Source: Glandiceps talaboti
Lineage: Eukaryota > Hemichordata > Enteropneusta > Spengelidae
Assembly: GCF_964340395.1 (NCBI RefSeq)
Contig: NC_135550.1
Span: forward strand, 29,063,176 to 29,127,175
Length of the DNA stretch: 64,000 bases
Direction: 5' to 3'
Of the stretch, positions 14,001 through 26,800 are shown in pieces (position 1 is the first letter of the stretch; each line of letters opens with the position of its first letter). Below the pieces are notes generated by a model, which saw only the letters and a program-made list of their open reading frames with translations, searched no databases and was not told the origin of the DNA. A program made the translations under genes and the position numbers.

Positions 14001-17000
14001 CTGACACACTTTGTGGATATTGTACATACTGTTTCATGATTTATCCAAATCCTAGAGATTATTTTTACTGGACATATTTCTTGTTGATTTTTCTTTTAGG
14101 ATTGCAATGTGGCTCCATGTGCTTACAAAATGGAAGATTACTTAACAGTAGCAACAACAAAGGCACAGTCAAAGTAAGTCTTTAATATTTGAAGATAGAT
14201 CAAAATATTGGATTTAAGTGTTTATAAAAACATGTCTTCATTGAAACATAACACCCAACTATAGATTATGCTAATTGTAATATTTTCAGACAAATTAGGT
14301 TGTCATTCAGTGAATAGAAATATGAATGTCACGATAATTCACATGTACATGTCCATTGTCTGAGATCCACACAAATAGTGAAATTTTACAAACAAATATG
14401 GCTGCCATTCTATTCAAATTTGACAAGGACACAAAAGTGATATATATATATGATATAGATGTGTGTATGCTCACTATGGTATGTCACTCCTGTGCTAAGT
14501 TTGAATGACATTGACTTGTGCATGTCAGCGATATGGCTGATCATGTACTCACAGATGGATGGACAGACAGAACCCATCACTGTAGCGCGCCCAAGACTTT
14601 GTTCATTGGGCTAATTACGCCTAATTATACCATACATGGTCTAAATTTTCCTCCTTTTCCTAAAAGGAAACAATATGATGTGTTCCATTTGTTGTTAACA
14701 CATCTCATATTCACCATGATAGTTAAGAAAAGGTTTAGTCAAAAATTTAAAAAAGAATATTATGGATTAATTAAGCCTACTTGTTCTTTATTATATTTTT
14801 ACGGATAATTTTTTAAGTTTTAATAATTTGCTTTAAATTTCTCTTTGTTTTCATCACAAGCAAGTTATTTCCTTTCACAATATGTTGGAGGTGTTTCTAT
14901 AATATGTTAATTTTCATGAAGTAAAAGTACAAAGGACATTGTCAAATTAGGTTAGGCCATTGCTTCAATGTTTGTAGGATGTACATGTGTAGTTAGAGTA
15001 TGAATATACTGGAAATAGACAGTAAAGAGTAGTGAAATGAATTCAGATCAGTATTGAAAGTGACATACAGCAGATGAAAGGAAGATCTGTCACAAGTACT
15101 GAAACTAGAGCTATTTTATATCTCTTAAATTCATAAATATGAAAGTAAACATGACATTCAAATTTGTTTTATAACTGAACTGTTTGCTCATATCATCATT
15201 GTATTGAGATACAATATTCAGATTACAGGGCCTAGGGATGGGCCTGTAAGACTAAGAGTAGAGGGGAAGATTTTTTTTAAGAATGGAAGGAGTGGGGGAT
15301 GTGTCACACTAGAGGGGTTGGGATTTTAAAAAAAATAGAAGATGGAGGTTAATTGTCAGAGTAGAAGGGATGGAAATTTGTCTAAGTAGAGAGAATGAAA
15401 TAATGTCACCTTATCAAAAACAAGGAAAGACAGCAAGAACTCCTCATTATTAAGTCTTTGACCTACATACATTTTGGAAACAATTGTACAGACTATTACC
15501 AGTGTGATTTCTGTTTACTTTAATAATGCCATGTATTTTACCCCAATTACAAGGTCCTTGCAATCATGACAAATTGGTTGTAGATGGCACTTCATCCGTC
15601 AATATTTAGTAAAAACAATATAAACAAGTACATGTATATTTTTCCAAGTGAACCACTTCAGAAAAAGAAGACCAATTAAACGAGAATAATTTCATATCTT
15701 GACTTTGGATTAGCTTGTGAAAGGCAGCTTTCAAGTCTATTGGTTGTTATTGAAATTTGTTTTATAGCAATGTTAAATGGAGACAGATGTTACAATTAGC
15801 AGCTGTGGTACGGTATTACAGGATATTGATTGGCTTGGCTAAAATATAACATCACTCTTTGTCAATGGAATCTTTGTTGCCATAGTTACAAACGATAGAT
15901 TATACATAGCTAAAGCCATTCAAGTATCCTGGAACAGGAATTTTATAGAGCTCATCACTCATGGGCAGTGGAAACCTTTACTAAGAACACCTAAAGAGGT
16001 AACCATAGTTACCCATCAATGTAATTGTCTACAGTTGGAGCTTATTTGTGACATTTTCTTGAAACCCTATTTCCAAAGCCAGAAATATTGTCGGTCATTT
16101 TTACTCTAATGTGAAAACGAGTACCAACATGATGTGATTGTTGAAGAATGAGTGTACATCATGAAATTTATTGATAATTACGAATTTACATGACAGCTAG
16201 GTTTACTTGGGAAGCCTTGCACGAGATGTAAATCCACTGCAAACACTGATTGTATATGTGATCCCAGGGATTATCATAATCCCTAATCATCAAACTATCT
16301 GGTTGAGCTTGATCTTATCATCAACTAAAAAATAAATAAATATTTTTCATGATATTTACATTCAGAAGTGTCAAATATGTAGAAGGCAAAGATGTTATGA
16401 TTACACAGTACTCTCATGTTTCTATGCAATGAAATTCCTAGACTCTCAATATATGTACCACATTCATATTCTTATGTCTATGTAAATGTCATTCTCTCTT
16501 GAAATCTTATCTCAGTTTACAAATTATAATGAAACTGATGACATTCAGAAATTTCAACCTTTAATATAATGTATAATAGTTATGTATCATCAAGAATTTC
16601 TTGTCCCTTTATATAAAATAGGTTGAAATGTTTGTAATTTGTAAAATTATAATTCTGGTTAGGAATTCTAGATAAAAAAAATACCTGGTTCTTATTTTAT
16701 CATTTTTGTTGTTGTTCAGAATTCAAATTGGATACAATTGAATTGTAAATGTTGGTCAAAATATTTGTGAACATCAAGGCTAAACTGGGGTGTCAGGTAG
16801 TACAGTGATTACAAAGACAATAAAATAAGATGTTTTATACATTTTAATTTAAGATTAAAAACACAAATCTTGGAGATAAAAGACAAGCAAAGAAAGGATT
16901 AAGAAATATTTGACCTGATTTATTGTATTTGTTATTAGACATGCAGCTTTCAAAGATACATCATCAAGATTTCCTACAATTTACTTCAAACCGGTAAGTC

Positions 17001-19519
17001 TATCTTTAGAAATGAACCTTCATTATGAAACAAAAAACAACACATCACAAATTTCTAAGTAAGTCTATCCTTAGAAATGAACCTACACTATGAAACAAAA
17101 ACAACACATATCACAAATTGACTCACACTGTGAAAATAGCACAAAGATGAACTTCTGTCGTCATGGAAACTTAATTAATACAGCCTAGCAACTAGTGTCG
17201 CCTTGTAACCTAGGAACTGATAAGGTATATAATAAGCATACCATGAGATCTGATGTTGGACTGATAAGCTAATTGCATGCAAAGTCTTACAACAGATAGG
17301 GGAGTTTGATTTATTGATTAAACCTAAGTATGCATTACAATGACATTACATTTTTTTATTACTTGGAACATTGCAAAACTAAAGAAGATGTGATTATTAA
17401 AAATATGTTTAGTAATAGTTTATTTTTTACCTACCCTGGCAACATAGCCAAGTCAAGTAGCTTTAATAGAAAAATTCTTGGCAAATATCAGATAGGCCAG
17501 GAATGTGGGCATGTTTAATGCAGGACAGATAGGAAGCCATGGAACTGTCAGTCAGTAAAGCATGAAGAAAATTAAGAATTGATGATATGAATAATAGGTG
17601 ACAGGAAATCAACTTCTGTTGTATCAACTCCATGGTGATATTATTTGTAGTTATCATATTCAAAATGTCAATACCATGGTGATGTGATATTATTTGTAGT
17701 TATCATATTTGAAATGTCAATACCATGGTGATGTGATATTATTTGTAGTTATCGTATTTGAAATATCAATACCATAGTGATATTATTTGTAGTTATCATA
17801 TTTGAAATGTCAATACCATGGTGATGTGATATTATTTGTAGTTATCATATTTGAAATGTCAATACCATGGTGATGTGATATTATTTGTAGTTATCATATT
17901 TGAAATGTCAATACCATGGTGATATGATATTATTTGTAGTTATCATATTCGAAATGTCAATACCATGGTGATGTGACATTATTTGTAGTTATCATATTCG
18001 AAATGTCAATACCATAGTGATATTATTTGTAGTTATCATATTTGAAAAAATAACTCCATGGTGATATTATTTGTAGTTATCATATTTGAAATGTCAATAC
18101 CATGGTGATGTGATATTATTTGTAGTTATCATATTTGAAATGTCAATACCATGGTGATATGATATTATTTGTAGTTATCATATTCGAAATGTCAATACCA
18201 TGGTGATGTGATATTATTTGTAGTTATCATATTTGAAATGTCAATACCATGGTGATGTGATATTATTTGTAGTTATCATATTTGAAATGTCAATACCATA
18301 GTGATATTATTTGTAGCTATCATATTTGAAAAAACAACTCCATGGTGATATTATTTGTAGTTATCATATTTGAAATATGATATCAACTCTATGGGGATAT
18401 TATTCTAGTTATCATGTTTGATGTAACAGACTTGATTCAAGTAAAGATCTTAACATATATCCTACAGTGCTCACTTCTTTTATTTTTCACATTAAATTTT
18501 TCATGTAACAATATATTGTGTTAATGACAATACAAGAAGGATAAAATATTAATGCTATTAATAGTACCATTCTATTTTCACAGGATAAAAACCCAGCCCC
18601 TGGTCAGTATAATTATAAACCACCACAAGTATTACACACTGTATCATCAAGCTTTAAATCCAGAACACCAAGGTTTTCATCTTCACACACAGTGAGTATA
18701 GTATTCAACATATAAAGACAAGATTTCTAACAATGTGATTGAAAATCCCCCTTAATTAGAAGATACTAGAATAATACAGTTCCCCCCATTGATCGCATTG
18801 GCTATCATTTCTGGTAGCATCCTTTTTTCATCAATGTGTGGTAATCATATTAAACCAACTTCTCTATCATTTGTTGCAGTATGATTTTCAATCAGGTAGA
18901 TTATTCTACAAATAGATTAAGTTAGACCATGTGAAGTCCTTCTGTTATTCAGTGACTTTTCCAATCAGATTTAATAAATAAATAAGTACAGACAGAATCG
19001 TAAAATTGCAGAAAGGTCAAATTTGTGTCTTCCGTGTACAAACAGCTGCACATCTCAACAGTTTCAAGCAATCAATTTTCAATTACTTTCCTTGTTACTA
19101 TGGTTTTTTTTTTGAATACAAAGTAATTGACTAAATAGATGGGTAGTCTCAAGGCCAATGTCATGTATCCATTCTCACACATCAAGGCTTACCTTGTCAG
19201 GTATGTAGTTTGGATTACTTAGGATAACATATCAACGTTCCATCCTGAAATCTGATATCAATCAATGGTAATCTCATAGTCTTTGTGATCCAGATTTAAC
19301 CCAGGTAGGACACAATATTCATGCATATTCGACTTATTTACAAGATAGCAAGGTGTAACTGGTGAGCTTAGCTTTTATTATGTATTTTTATTTTATTTTT
19401 TACAGAAAGTACCAGGTCCAGGGACCTATGAGAAGACATATCAATCTCCCATGCCTAAAACCATAGCTAAAATGGGACGTGCTCATGGCCTTTTCTTCAC
19501 CAGTGCATTCCAAACTTGA
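11095..19519 (+). CDS. STPG4: Sperm-tail PG-rich repeat protein 4-like (SHIPPO family), complete, 7 coding exons
   Basis: Coding exons: 11095-11238, 11571-11645, 12851-13108, 14100-14173, 16939-16993, 18584-18691 and 19406-19519. They join in frame to 275 residues. The N-terminus (about 1-48) is a low-complexity, Lys/Ser/Thr-rich leader. PG-rich repeat motifs follow: TPVPGSYDTKDFLEE (from about 75), LMPGAYNHKD (about 121), a degenerate APCAY (about 163), NPAPGQYNYKPP (about 205) and KVPGPGTY (about 239). The segments EDWWRTYIRETPVPGSYDTKDFLEE, RFPTIYFKP and TIAKMGRAHGLFF match what I recall of human STPG4 in order. SHIPPO/PG repeats are usually in axonemal, microtubule-linked proteins; mammalian STPG4 has also been linked to the paternal genome in the zygote. 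Function here is inferred from the family. The ATG at 11095 begins AACATGGCG and starts the only open leader. It sits between calmodulin and TTC7, as in human 2p21. Confidence 0.88.
12041..12243. repeat. Low-complexity C/A tract and (GGAT)n, (GGTA)n runs in STPG4 intron 2
   Basis: A C-run followed by A-rich purine sequence occupies 12041-12097. Short GGAT and GGTA tetranucleotide arrays occupy about 12168-12243. No function is seen. Confidence 0.9.
13168..13286. repeat. C-run, (CA)n and (CCAA)n simple repeats in STPG4 intron 3
   Basis: A C-run and CA dinucleotides lie at about 13168-13202, and CCAA units at about 13264-13286. Confidence 0.9.
16994..17122 (+). repeat. Tandem duplication that includes the STPG4 exon 5 splice donor
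   Basis: Two adjacent copies of a 65-bp unit begin at 16994 and 17059. Each starts GTAAGTCTATC and continues through AGAAATGAACCT and TGAAACAAAAA. The first GTAAGT is the splice donor of STPG4 exon 5. The second copy is therefore a spare donor 65 bp inside the intron, with only a few differences from the first. Confidence 0.85.
17640..18410. repeat. 49-bp minisatellite, about 16 copies, in STPG4 intron 5
   Basis: The unit contains CCATGGTGATGTGATATT, then ATTTGTAGTTATCATATTTG, then AAATGTCAATA, and repeats every 49 bp. Some units are about 42 bp and lack GTGATAT (for example near 17770, 18010 and 18295). The short variants recur at spaced positions, suggesting that higher-order blocks were amplified. 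Edges are degenerate. It is not a CRISPR array, because the copies abut with no unique spacers. Confidence 0.95.
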
Positions 19520-22500
19520 ACCCTGGATATAAACTCCCATTGTAATGTGTCATCCATTGTAGACTTACATATAGCATAGACCCTCCACCACTCCACCACT
19601 TGGTGGAGGGTCTATGCCTATTAGCTATGCTGTAGATGCCTAGTATCAAAGCAATTGTAAATGTAACAGTAACTGTAATTCATGTAGTCGATTAACCATT
19701 TACATGTATTGATATAGGTCCATTGAATGACAATGAGCTTGCATTTCTCATTCAGTAGTGTAGTAGCAATAGCTTGGGGAAATATGCTAATTAGAATCAA
19801 GTCATTCGTTTATTAGAGGAATAGGTCGAGTGTTCACATCAATGTGAATATATCATGGTGATGAATGGGGGTTAAGGATTTACCACGTCAAGTATTTGCT
19901 ACCCATGTCATTTGGTGTATTTATGGAAATCGTATAAAATCAAAATGTACAAGGTGGAATCACCACATACAATATGGGAAATGGGTGATTTAGTGTCATT
20001 GCATATCAGTATGTGTCATGTTGGTACACCAGACATGTATGAGAAGTGCATCACGATGTGGGTCACACCATACAGTATGAGAAATGTATGATGTGGGCCA
20101 TGCCACAGTATGAGAATGCATAATGTAGGTGAGCTATGCAAGTATGAAATCATGTACTAGTATACGGTATACCTTCCTATGGAAGTATATTGTTGATGAC
20201 TGAGTTCTGCCAATTGAATACAATATTGGTACAGTTAGCTGGAGATATTAATTAAACAATACAAAGTGTGTTTATGCATGAATTATATATGCCACATACA
20301 GCATGGGTTCATTGCATTGCATGGCTTACCACATAAATTATGTGAAATGTAGTGGGTATTCACATTAAACATGGCATGGCATGATGTATAGACTATGCAG
20401 ATATCCTACACAAAGCACATATTAACTGCTTTAACATTTTCAGTAGATTTAGATTCACCACATTAATAGTAAAAATGCATAGTAGATGAGCATTGCTGTA
20501 ACCTTAATTTTAACAACTCAAATTTAGTATTTGCTTGTAAACGTACAATGCTTGCTGTAACACCATCACCTTTACCTTTTGTAGTTTTCATGCCACCTGT
20601 GGAATGCATTGGAGAGCTGAAAATACTATTTTGAAGCACATGTACACATCTCAAGTTAATTATGGTTGAGTCATGATGGTATATTTGACCGACTCAACAT
20701 ATCGTTCCAGAAAAAGTTATCCTTTTTTTTTTGCTCTCTTCTGTTATTCAACAGAAAACCAATATTTACATGTTTTTATTTTAAACATAGCCAATGAGTT
20801 GAGTGTGAATATATGTATAAAGTTTGAAGGCTATCGATATATATTTTGATATTTTTGCGGTGAGAATGCTGATAAGGAAGTATTGAATTTTAACTTACAC
20901 ACTAGTGCTTCAAAAAGTGGCCTTTCACTGTCACAACTACTTGAGTTTGCGTGTGTAGAAGAAAAAAAAAAAATTGATTTTGTTCCAGACCATTCCGTTC
21001 CATTTATTGTGGTGCTTTATACTATTGCACATTTACTAATTGGCAGTATTAGGGTGATTTAATAATTGAACAGTTTCACAGAAATACCAATTACAGTATT
21101 AGCATCGTAGTATTTTATGTTTGAAATATTTTGACAAGGTAGCCTGTTGACAGGCTTATGATGGTGCAGAAAAAGTGTGTTACAAAATGAATAGATGCTG
21201 TGTGAAACTTTAATTTTAAGTTCTAAGGCTTTAAATTCAGGTGAAAACATACAAATTGATTGATTTCATGCTATCCTTCCTATTGGAAGTGAGATATGTG
21301 GGGTATAGCTCACTGCCAGAATTCTCTCAATCCGTCCACTTCCCTTTGAGTGACTGGGGAAGGCTGTTGTTTTGTTTGGTATTTTTCCTCATGCATATCA
21401 GATATTTTTTTTTCAATATATTTCAACACTGTGTGGTAAATAAATAAAATTTTAAAAAAGACATGTGATTTGTGTCATTCCTTTCAAAATCTGAGAATTA
21501 ATATTCTAGTAAAGTGAATTTTATGGACGAATAAATCAAATAGCTGTAACTGGATAATTCTTTCTTTTTTTCACTTAAAAACCAATGAATGATACATTGA
21601 CTGATAATTGTTCACTTAGTTATAGGAAGACATTGTACATATTATTAACGGTTGATTTTATCTGTAAGTAGTATAGAACACTTCGTTTTAGTGTGGTGTT
21701 ATTTTTAAAGTGAAAAGATAATCATGTAATCACAATGATAAAAATATATCTAGTGCAAATTGGAATTTCAGTTCACTACTACTGTGTTTTATTTTGGGCA
21801 TGGACACAATATTATTTGTCACCATGTGTAGGCCATTGTGTAATGTTCACAGCTACACAGAGAACTGTACCCATATTAAGTGAATCAATATCCAACATTA
21901 TGAGTACATTATATCCAACACAAAAGTCCCCAAAATGCTCCAGTTAAAGCTAATAACAAAGTCTGGCATATGGTCTAATTGTGGTATTTTCAGTTTTCAG
22001 TTGTGGGTAGTAATGGTACGCTATTGATAAATTGTTATAAAAACACATATCCCCAAAGCCAATCTTCCATATACTAACATGACAGATGGAAAATATTATG
22101 AATGAGAACTTCACACTATTTGTCCTGACTTCACATCTATTATATTACTTGGAAAATAATCAATAGGTATTAGCCAACTTTCCAATTTTAAAAGAAATAC
22201 ATAGTATGTTTTCTATTTACATGACACTTGTTTCAGCTGTAGGCATTGATAACAGCCATAAGGCATACATGTAAAGCAGACATGGCTAGGACTGCCAATA
22301 CAATTACAAAATTGTCTGTGTTGACACACAAATAAACATACTATTCATGAGTGTCAAACATAACCAACCCATTCAACTACAAATACAGACATTGATTTTA
22401 TTGATTCAATTTCTAAAGCCATTGACAAATATCTTAAAAACACAATTAAGGTATTCATAAACAGTAGTAAGCTTTATACACCATTTTTTAAGAAATTGAT

Positions 22501-23818
22501 CTGCGATTCAGACTTTCCAGCCATCCATAAAAAGACTTAAGTTTGTGTGGTTACATCAGGTGTTATGGCTTTGAATAGAACTGAATATATTGGGGGAAAG
22601 AAAACAGGTTAAAATGGAAGCTGAGTTCTTGGCTGTAATGTAATTGTAATTTTTTTCCATACATGCAATTATTACCGACTTTGAATATGAATGAAATATG
22701 CACAGCTATGGTAGTGCTATCTTTGGCAATGATTTCCTATGTATTGATTCGTAGCTTCCTGGACGCAGCCTGAAAGGAAATTAATAAACCTTACCAGGTA
22801 ACTAAGTGACGTGACCAGCAACAAAACAGAAAGTCATTAAACTAATGACACAGCATCTACCTTCAGTATGTACAATATTGCACAATTTGTTACCCACTTT
22901 ATAGAGCGGGAGGACATTTCGTTATATCCAATTAACAAAATTTACACATCGCTCACTCATTTTTTCATTAATAAAATTGCTTTTCAGTTAATTTCTAAGA
23001 CAAAATTAATCTAGCGATTGCTTAAGTTTGACTGTTCTAATCATCAAGGGAATACGAGTAAAAAAAAGAAAGAAATAATATGCCCTCCTTGTCTTTTAAT
23101 CGTGGAAATTTGGATTTGCTATTAGGGTATTATTATCAAACTTTATACAGACTATTTACAGATTTTCATAACAAAAAACTGAATTAATTACAACACCTCT
23201 TTAAAATTCTATTTACCGGTACTGATAAATTGGTTTAATTAAGCAATGTGTGCCCTTTCAAAACAACAAATACTGTAGTCGCCACATCTATATTGTTGAT
23301 TACATCATTATGAATGTGACCATCAAATTCTAAATGTACCATTACAACTGACAAACATACAGGTAATGTTAATAAATATATACAATCTATTGTTATTGCA
23401 CTTGTTTTATGTAATGGATCTTTTAGAGACACAAAAAATTATGGTTTTCAGTGGCAGTTCAATCAACCAGTGCTAAATAACTAATTCAGTAATTACTTCA
23501 GTGTACACACTAAGTACACATAAATGTGGTTCATGTATTAACTTCTGTCAAATAGTAATCATAGAAATGAAAATTATGTAATTCTCTATGTTAAAATTTC
23601 CTGGCAGACTTCTCACAATTTAGGGTTTACTAAGTCTCTCTCCAAGAAACTATGGACATTATTTCAGTAATATACATTCTGATCTGAGATATCCATAATT
23701 TGAATATTTTCCCATGATTTGCTGTCTGTGTGTACAGGTTTTTACACTCTTTTCCATCGTTCAACCATTCTATGTACATGTATCACGTTAATGTAAAATG
23801 ATAGTGACTGCATTGATT
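19520..23818. other. Between the convergent STPG4 and TTC7 genes; UTRs and intergenic DNA
   Basis: No conserved coding exon is seen. It should contain both 3' UTRs. A strong hairpin lies at 19574-19617. Overlapping AATAAA signals at 21439-21448 (+) are candidates for STPG4 polyadenylation, which would make its 3' UTR about 1.9 kb; this is uncertain. On the minus strand an AATAAA at 22397-22402 is a distant candidate for TTC7. Short open frames here have no recognisable similarity. Confidence 0.5.
19574..19617 (+). other. Perfect 17-bp stem hairpin in the probable STPG4 3' UTR
   Basis: GCATAGACCCTCCACCA (19574-19590) is exactly complementary to 19601-19617, with a 10-base loop. It begins 55 bp after the STPG4 stop. 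It could be an RNA structure or a remnant of a tiny palindromic element. Confidence 0.85.
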
Positions 23819-26800
23819 TCATAGTAGCCTTGGTACTGACGTGAATGGTACAATAGGACTAGTAGATTCCAATTCAACAGCTGTGTACAAACAATCACTC
23901 GCTGCCTCAAATTCTCCCTGTGATTCCAACACTTTACCCAGACTATTCCTACATATAAAATACAACAAACAAATAAAAGTAACTGTATTTTGCAAGACTG
24001 AATGTTCATGGACTCTGGGTTCATAGTTACAAATATAATTTTGTGGGCATCTCATGATAACAACCCATCGTATGTAACACACCCCCGACGATGCTGATGA
24101 GATATCAGTGGAAATTTGGGATTCACTTCCACGAATTTGTTAGTTAGTGAGTAGAAATTTTCATTGTAACTGTCGCATGATGAAAGATATGATGTGTAAA
24201 TATAATCATATGAAACTGTTCTACATATTTTCATTATTATAAGTGTTTTTAAAAAGCTTGAAGACACACAACTGGTTTAACTTCCATTTTTATGCTTTTT
24301 AATATTACACACACCATCTTTATCTATTTTCTCCTACTGGTGAAATTAAAACACATTTACAATATCAAATATGATTACTTTCATCTTTGTACTTTAATTT
24401 CCAAAGGGAGGGTGATTTACATTTGCATAATTACATTGTCAGTAAGCTAACTCACCAAGACTGATGTGCTGTAGGATCAATATTGACTGCTTCTCTGAGT
24501 ACCTTCTCAGCCAGGACAATATTGCCCATATAATGGAGCACCATTCCCAAATGTTGAAGACTGCGGATATGGCCAGGATTGATGGCTACTGCATTGTCAT
24601 AGTACTTCTTGGCCTCTACAAATTCATGTTTATTCTCATGAATCAAAGCACGCTGAAAGAGACATAGGAATCATCAAGAAAATCCTATCTGCATGACTTC
24701 CTTCCATTTGTATGACTGCACTTTTGCACTTTTAACTTCTTAATTCCTGTATTCAGTTGTTGCTCCTTCCAGACAAATATATAGTTTACTGAGATTGACT
24801 TTACAAACATTGGCAGTTTGGGCCAAGTAAATCTAGTAATAATACTCCCTAGACACAAATACATCATACTGTTTTTGTCAGTTTGTACAACAAAATCGGT
24901 ATTAAGTAAATCCACAATTTAAGACATTATCTTTAATGCCAGAAACAAAGACAGCTGACTATTATTAATGGAGTCGCTATCAGTTACATGTATAATTTTC
25001 TTCAAGCGATTAAAAAATCATTATGTTCAAAGACATCACTAAATGACTAGATCTAATTAAAGTATATTATTTCATCCAAGGATTTATGAGAAAGAAGGCT
25101 TGATGACATCATGTAATATGCTGTAGAAAATTATCATTTGTATTCATTAGACTGGTGCAACGTTAAATCTAAAAGATATATTTGTGTTTTTTAATTACTT
25201 TTTGGATTTATTAAAGTCAATATACAGATAATCAATCAATTGGTTAATGTGCTAACAACTGTTCTAATATCTCTGTTTTTAACTGCAGAATAATGGACTT
25301 AATGATATCAGAATCTTGCAAGCATAACTGGTAAATTAGCATAATAATTGAAATGGTGAAAAATGAGTTTCTACAAATCAATATGATAATTTATATAAAA
25401 TCACACACAGCTGACTGAAAACATGGTTCCTCAATGACTTGCTTATTGTGTTTACTGATTTACATAGTAATTTACAGTAATTTCTTAATGAGTTATTTGA
25501 ACTATGTCAATAATGTCCTGTACATGCCTATTACAGAAGGATTACTGAAATCTTAATTCCAGCATGGTTTTTAATGGAACTGGGAACAAATATTTATTGT
25601 TGCACATTTTCCCTTATTTTCAAACTCAATATAGAACATGCTATTTAGTGATGGAAATGAAAAGTAATAAATGCCACCCACTTTCCTTCTTTTATTATCT
25701 AAAGAGTGAGCTCATAAAAAGGATACTAACCATAAACATCACATGATGTGATAGAGGAAATATTGTGCTTGCTTCATGGACACATGCTGATGCTTCACCT
25801 GGTTTATTCATACTCAGATAGATTTCAGCTGTAAAATAAAAATTCTCATGACAAATGGATCTAGATCAAAACCATAAAGGTGCTAAATGACAGGGCAGCT
25901 GCCCTCAAAGGGCTTCAAATGCCTGCCCTTGGGGTAATCTAAATGGCTATAGATTTCTTGAGCTGATACCAATAAATAAAAATCAGTGTACAAAAACCTT
26001 GTACTCTGTACTATACTGATATCAGCATTTCATTTCAATCAAGACAAGCAACAAGCTGTACTAGTAATATTGCTAGACTCTGTCGTCTTTGAATAAGATG
26101 GTTTTATTTCATTATCAGGGTTTTTTTTTCTGAGTTTTTCATGATGTAATACTGCACTATGATTGTGTATTGTATTAAGATAAGCTAATACCAACCTATA
26201 CTTAGCCATATTTGGGCTTGTGTAAGCCATGCTTGCTGGGGGCCTTGCCTTGGGCTATAACTGATAATAGATGAAGCCACTTCTGATAGTGCTTGCTCCA
26301 CTCTGGATGCTGCTAGTGAGTTATGTAATGAACCTAATGAGCAAAGAGATATTACAATTTATTTACTCTCACATCAAATGAATGGTCAAACTATGACATG
26401 AATGGTTTCCTGCTGTCATACAAAAGTGTGTTTTTTTGTCCCTTTAAATTTCCCAAGTAGATTTCAAAACCCAACTCTGTTGGGAGTTTCAGTATTACTG
26501 GGATATAAACAAATACCACTTCAGCTATTTCTGTCACTTGTGATTAAAATAACTAATGACATCAGTATTTGGAAAACTTATAATCATAAAATTAATATTG
26601 TGTACACTTTTTGAAATTAAATTTCACAATGAACTAAAAATAATGCTGAAAAAATGATGACTCTATGTTTTGTATACCAGACAGACTTAGGTAATTAAAT
26701 AATATTGTATAGAAAGCTTTCACTTCTTTGCCTGTCATAATATAACTGAGCAAATGCAAAAACAGAAATGTGTTGATTTATAGTGGTGATTTTAGTTTAC

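Noticed and set aside
17640-18410. CRISPR-like array
   Set aside because: Units abut directly with no unique spacers, and the context is an animal intron. It is a minisatellite.
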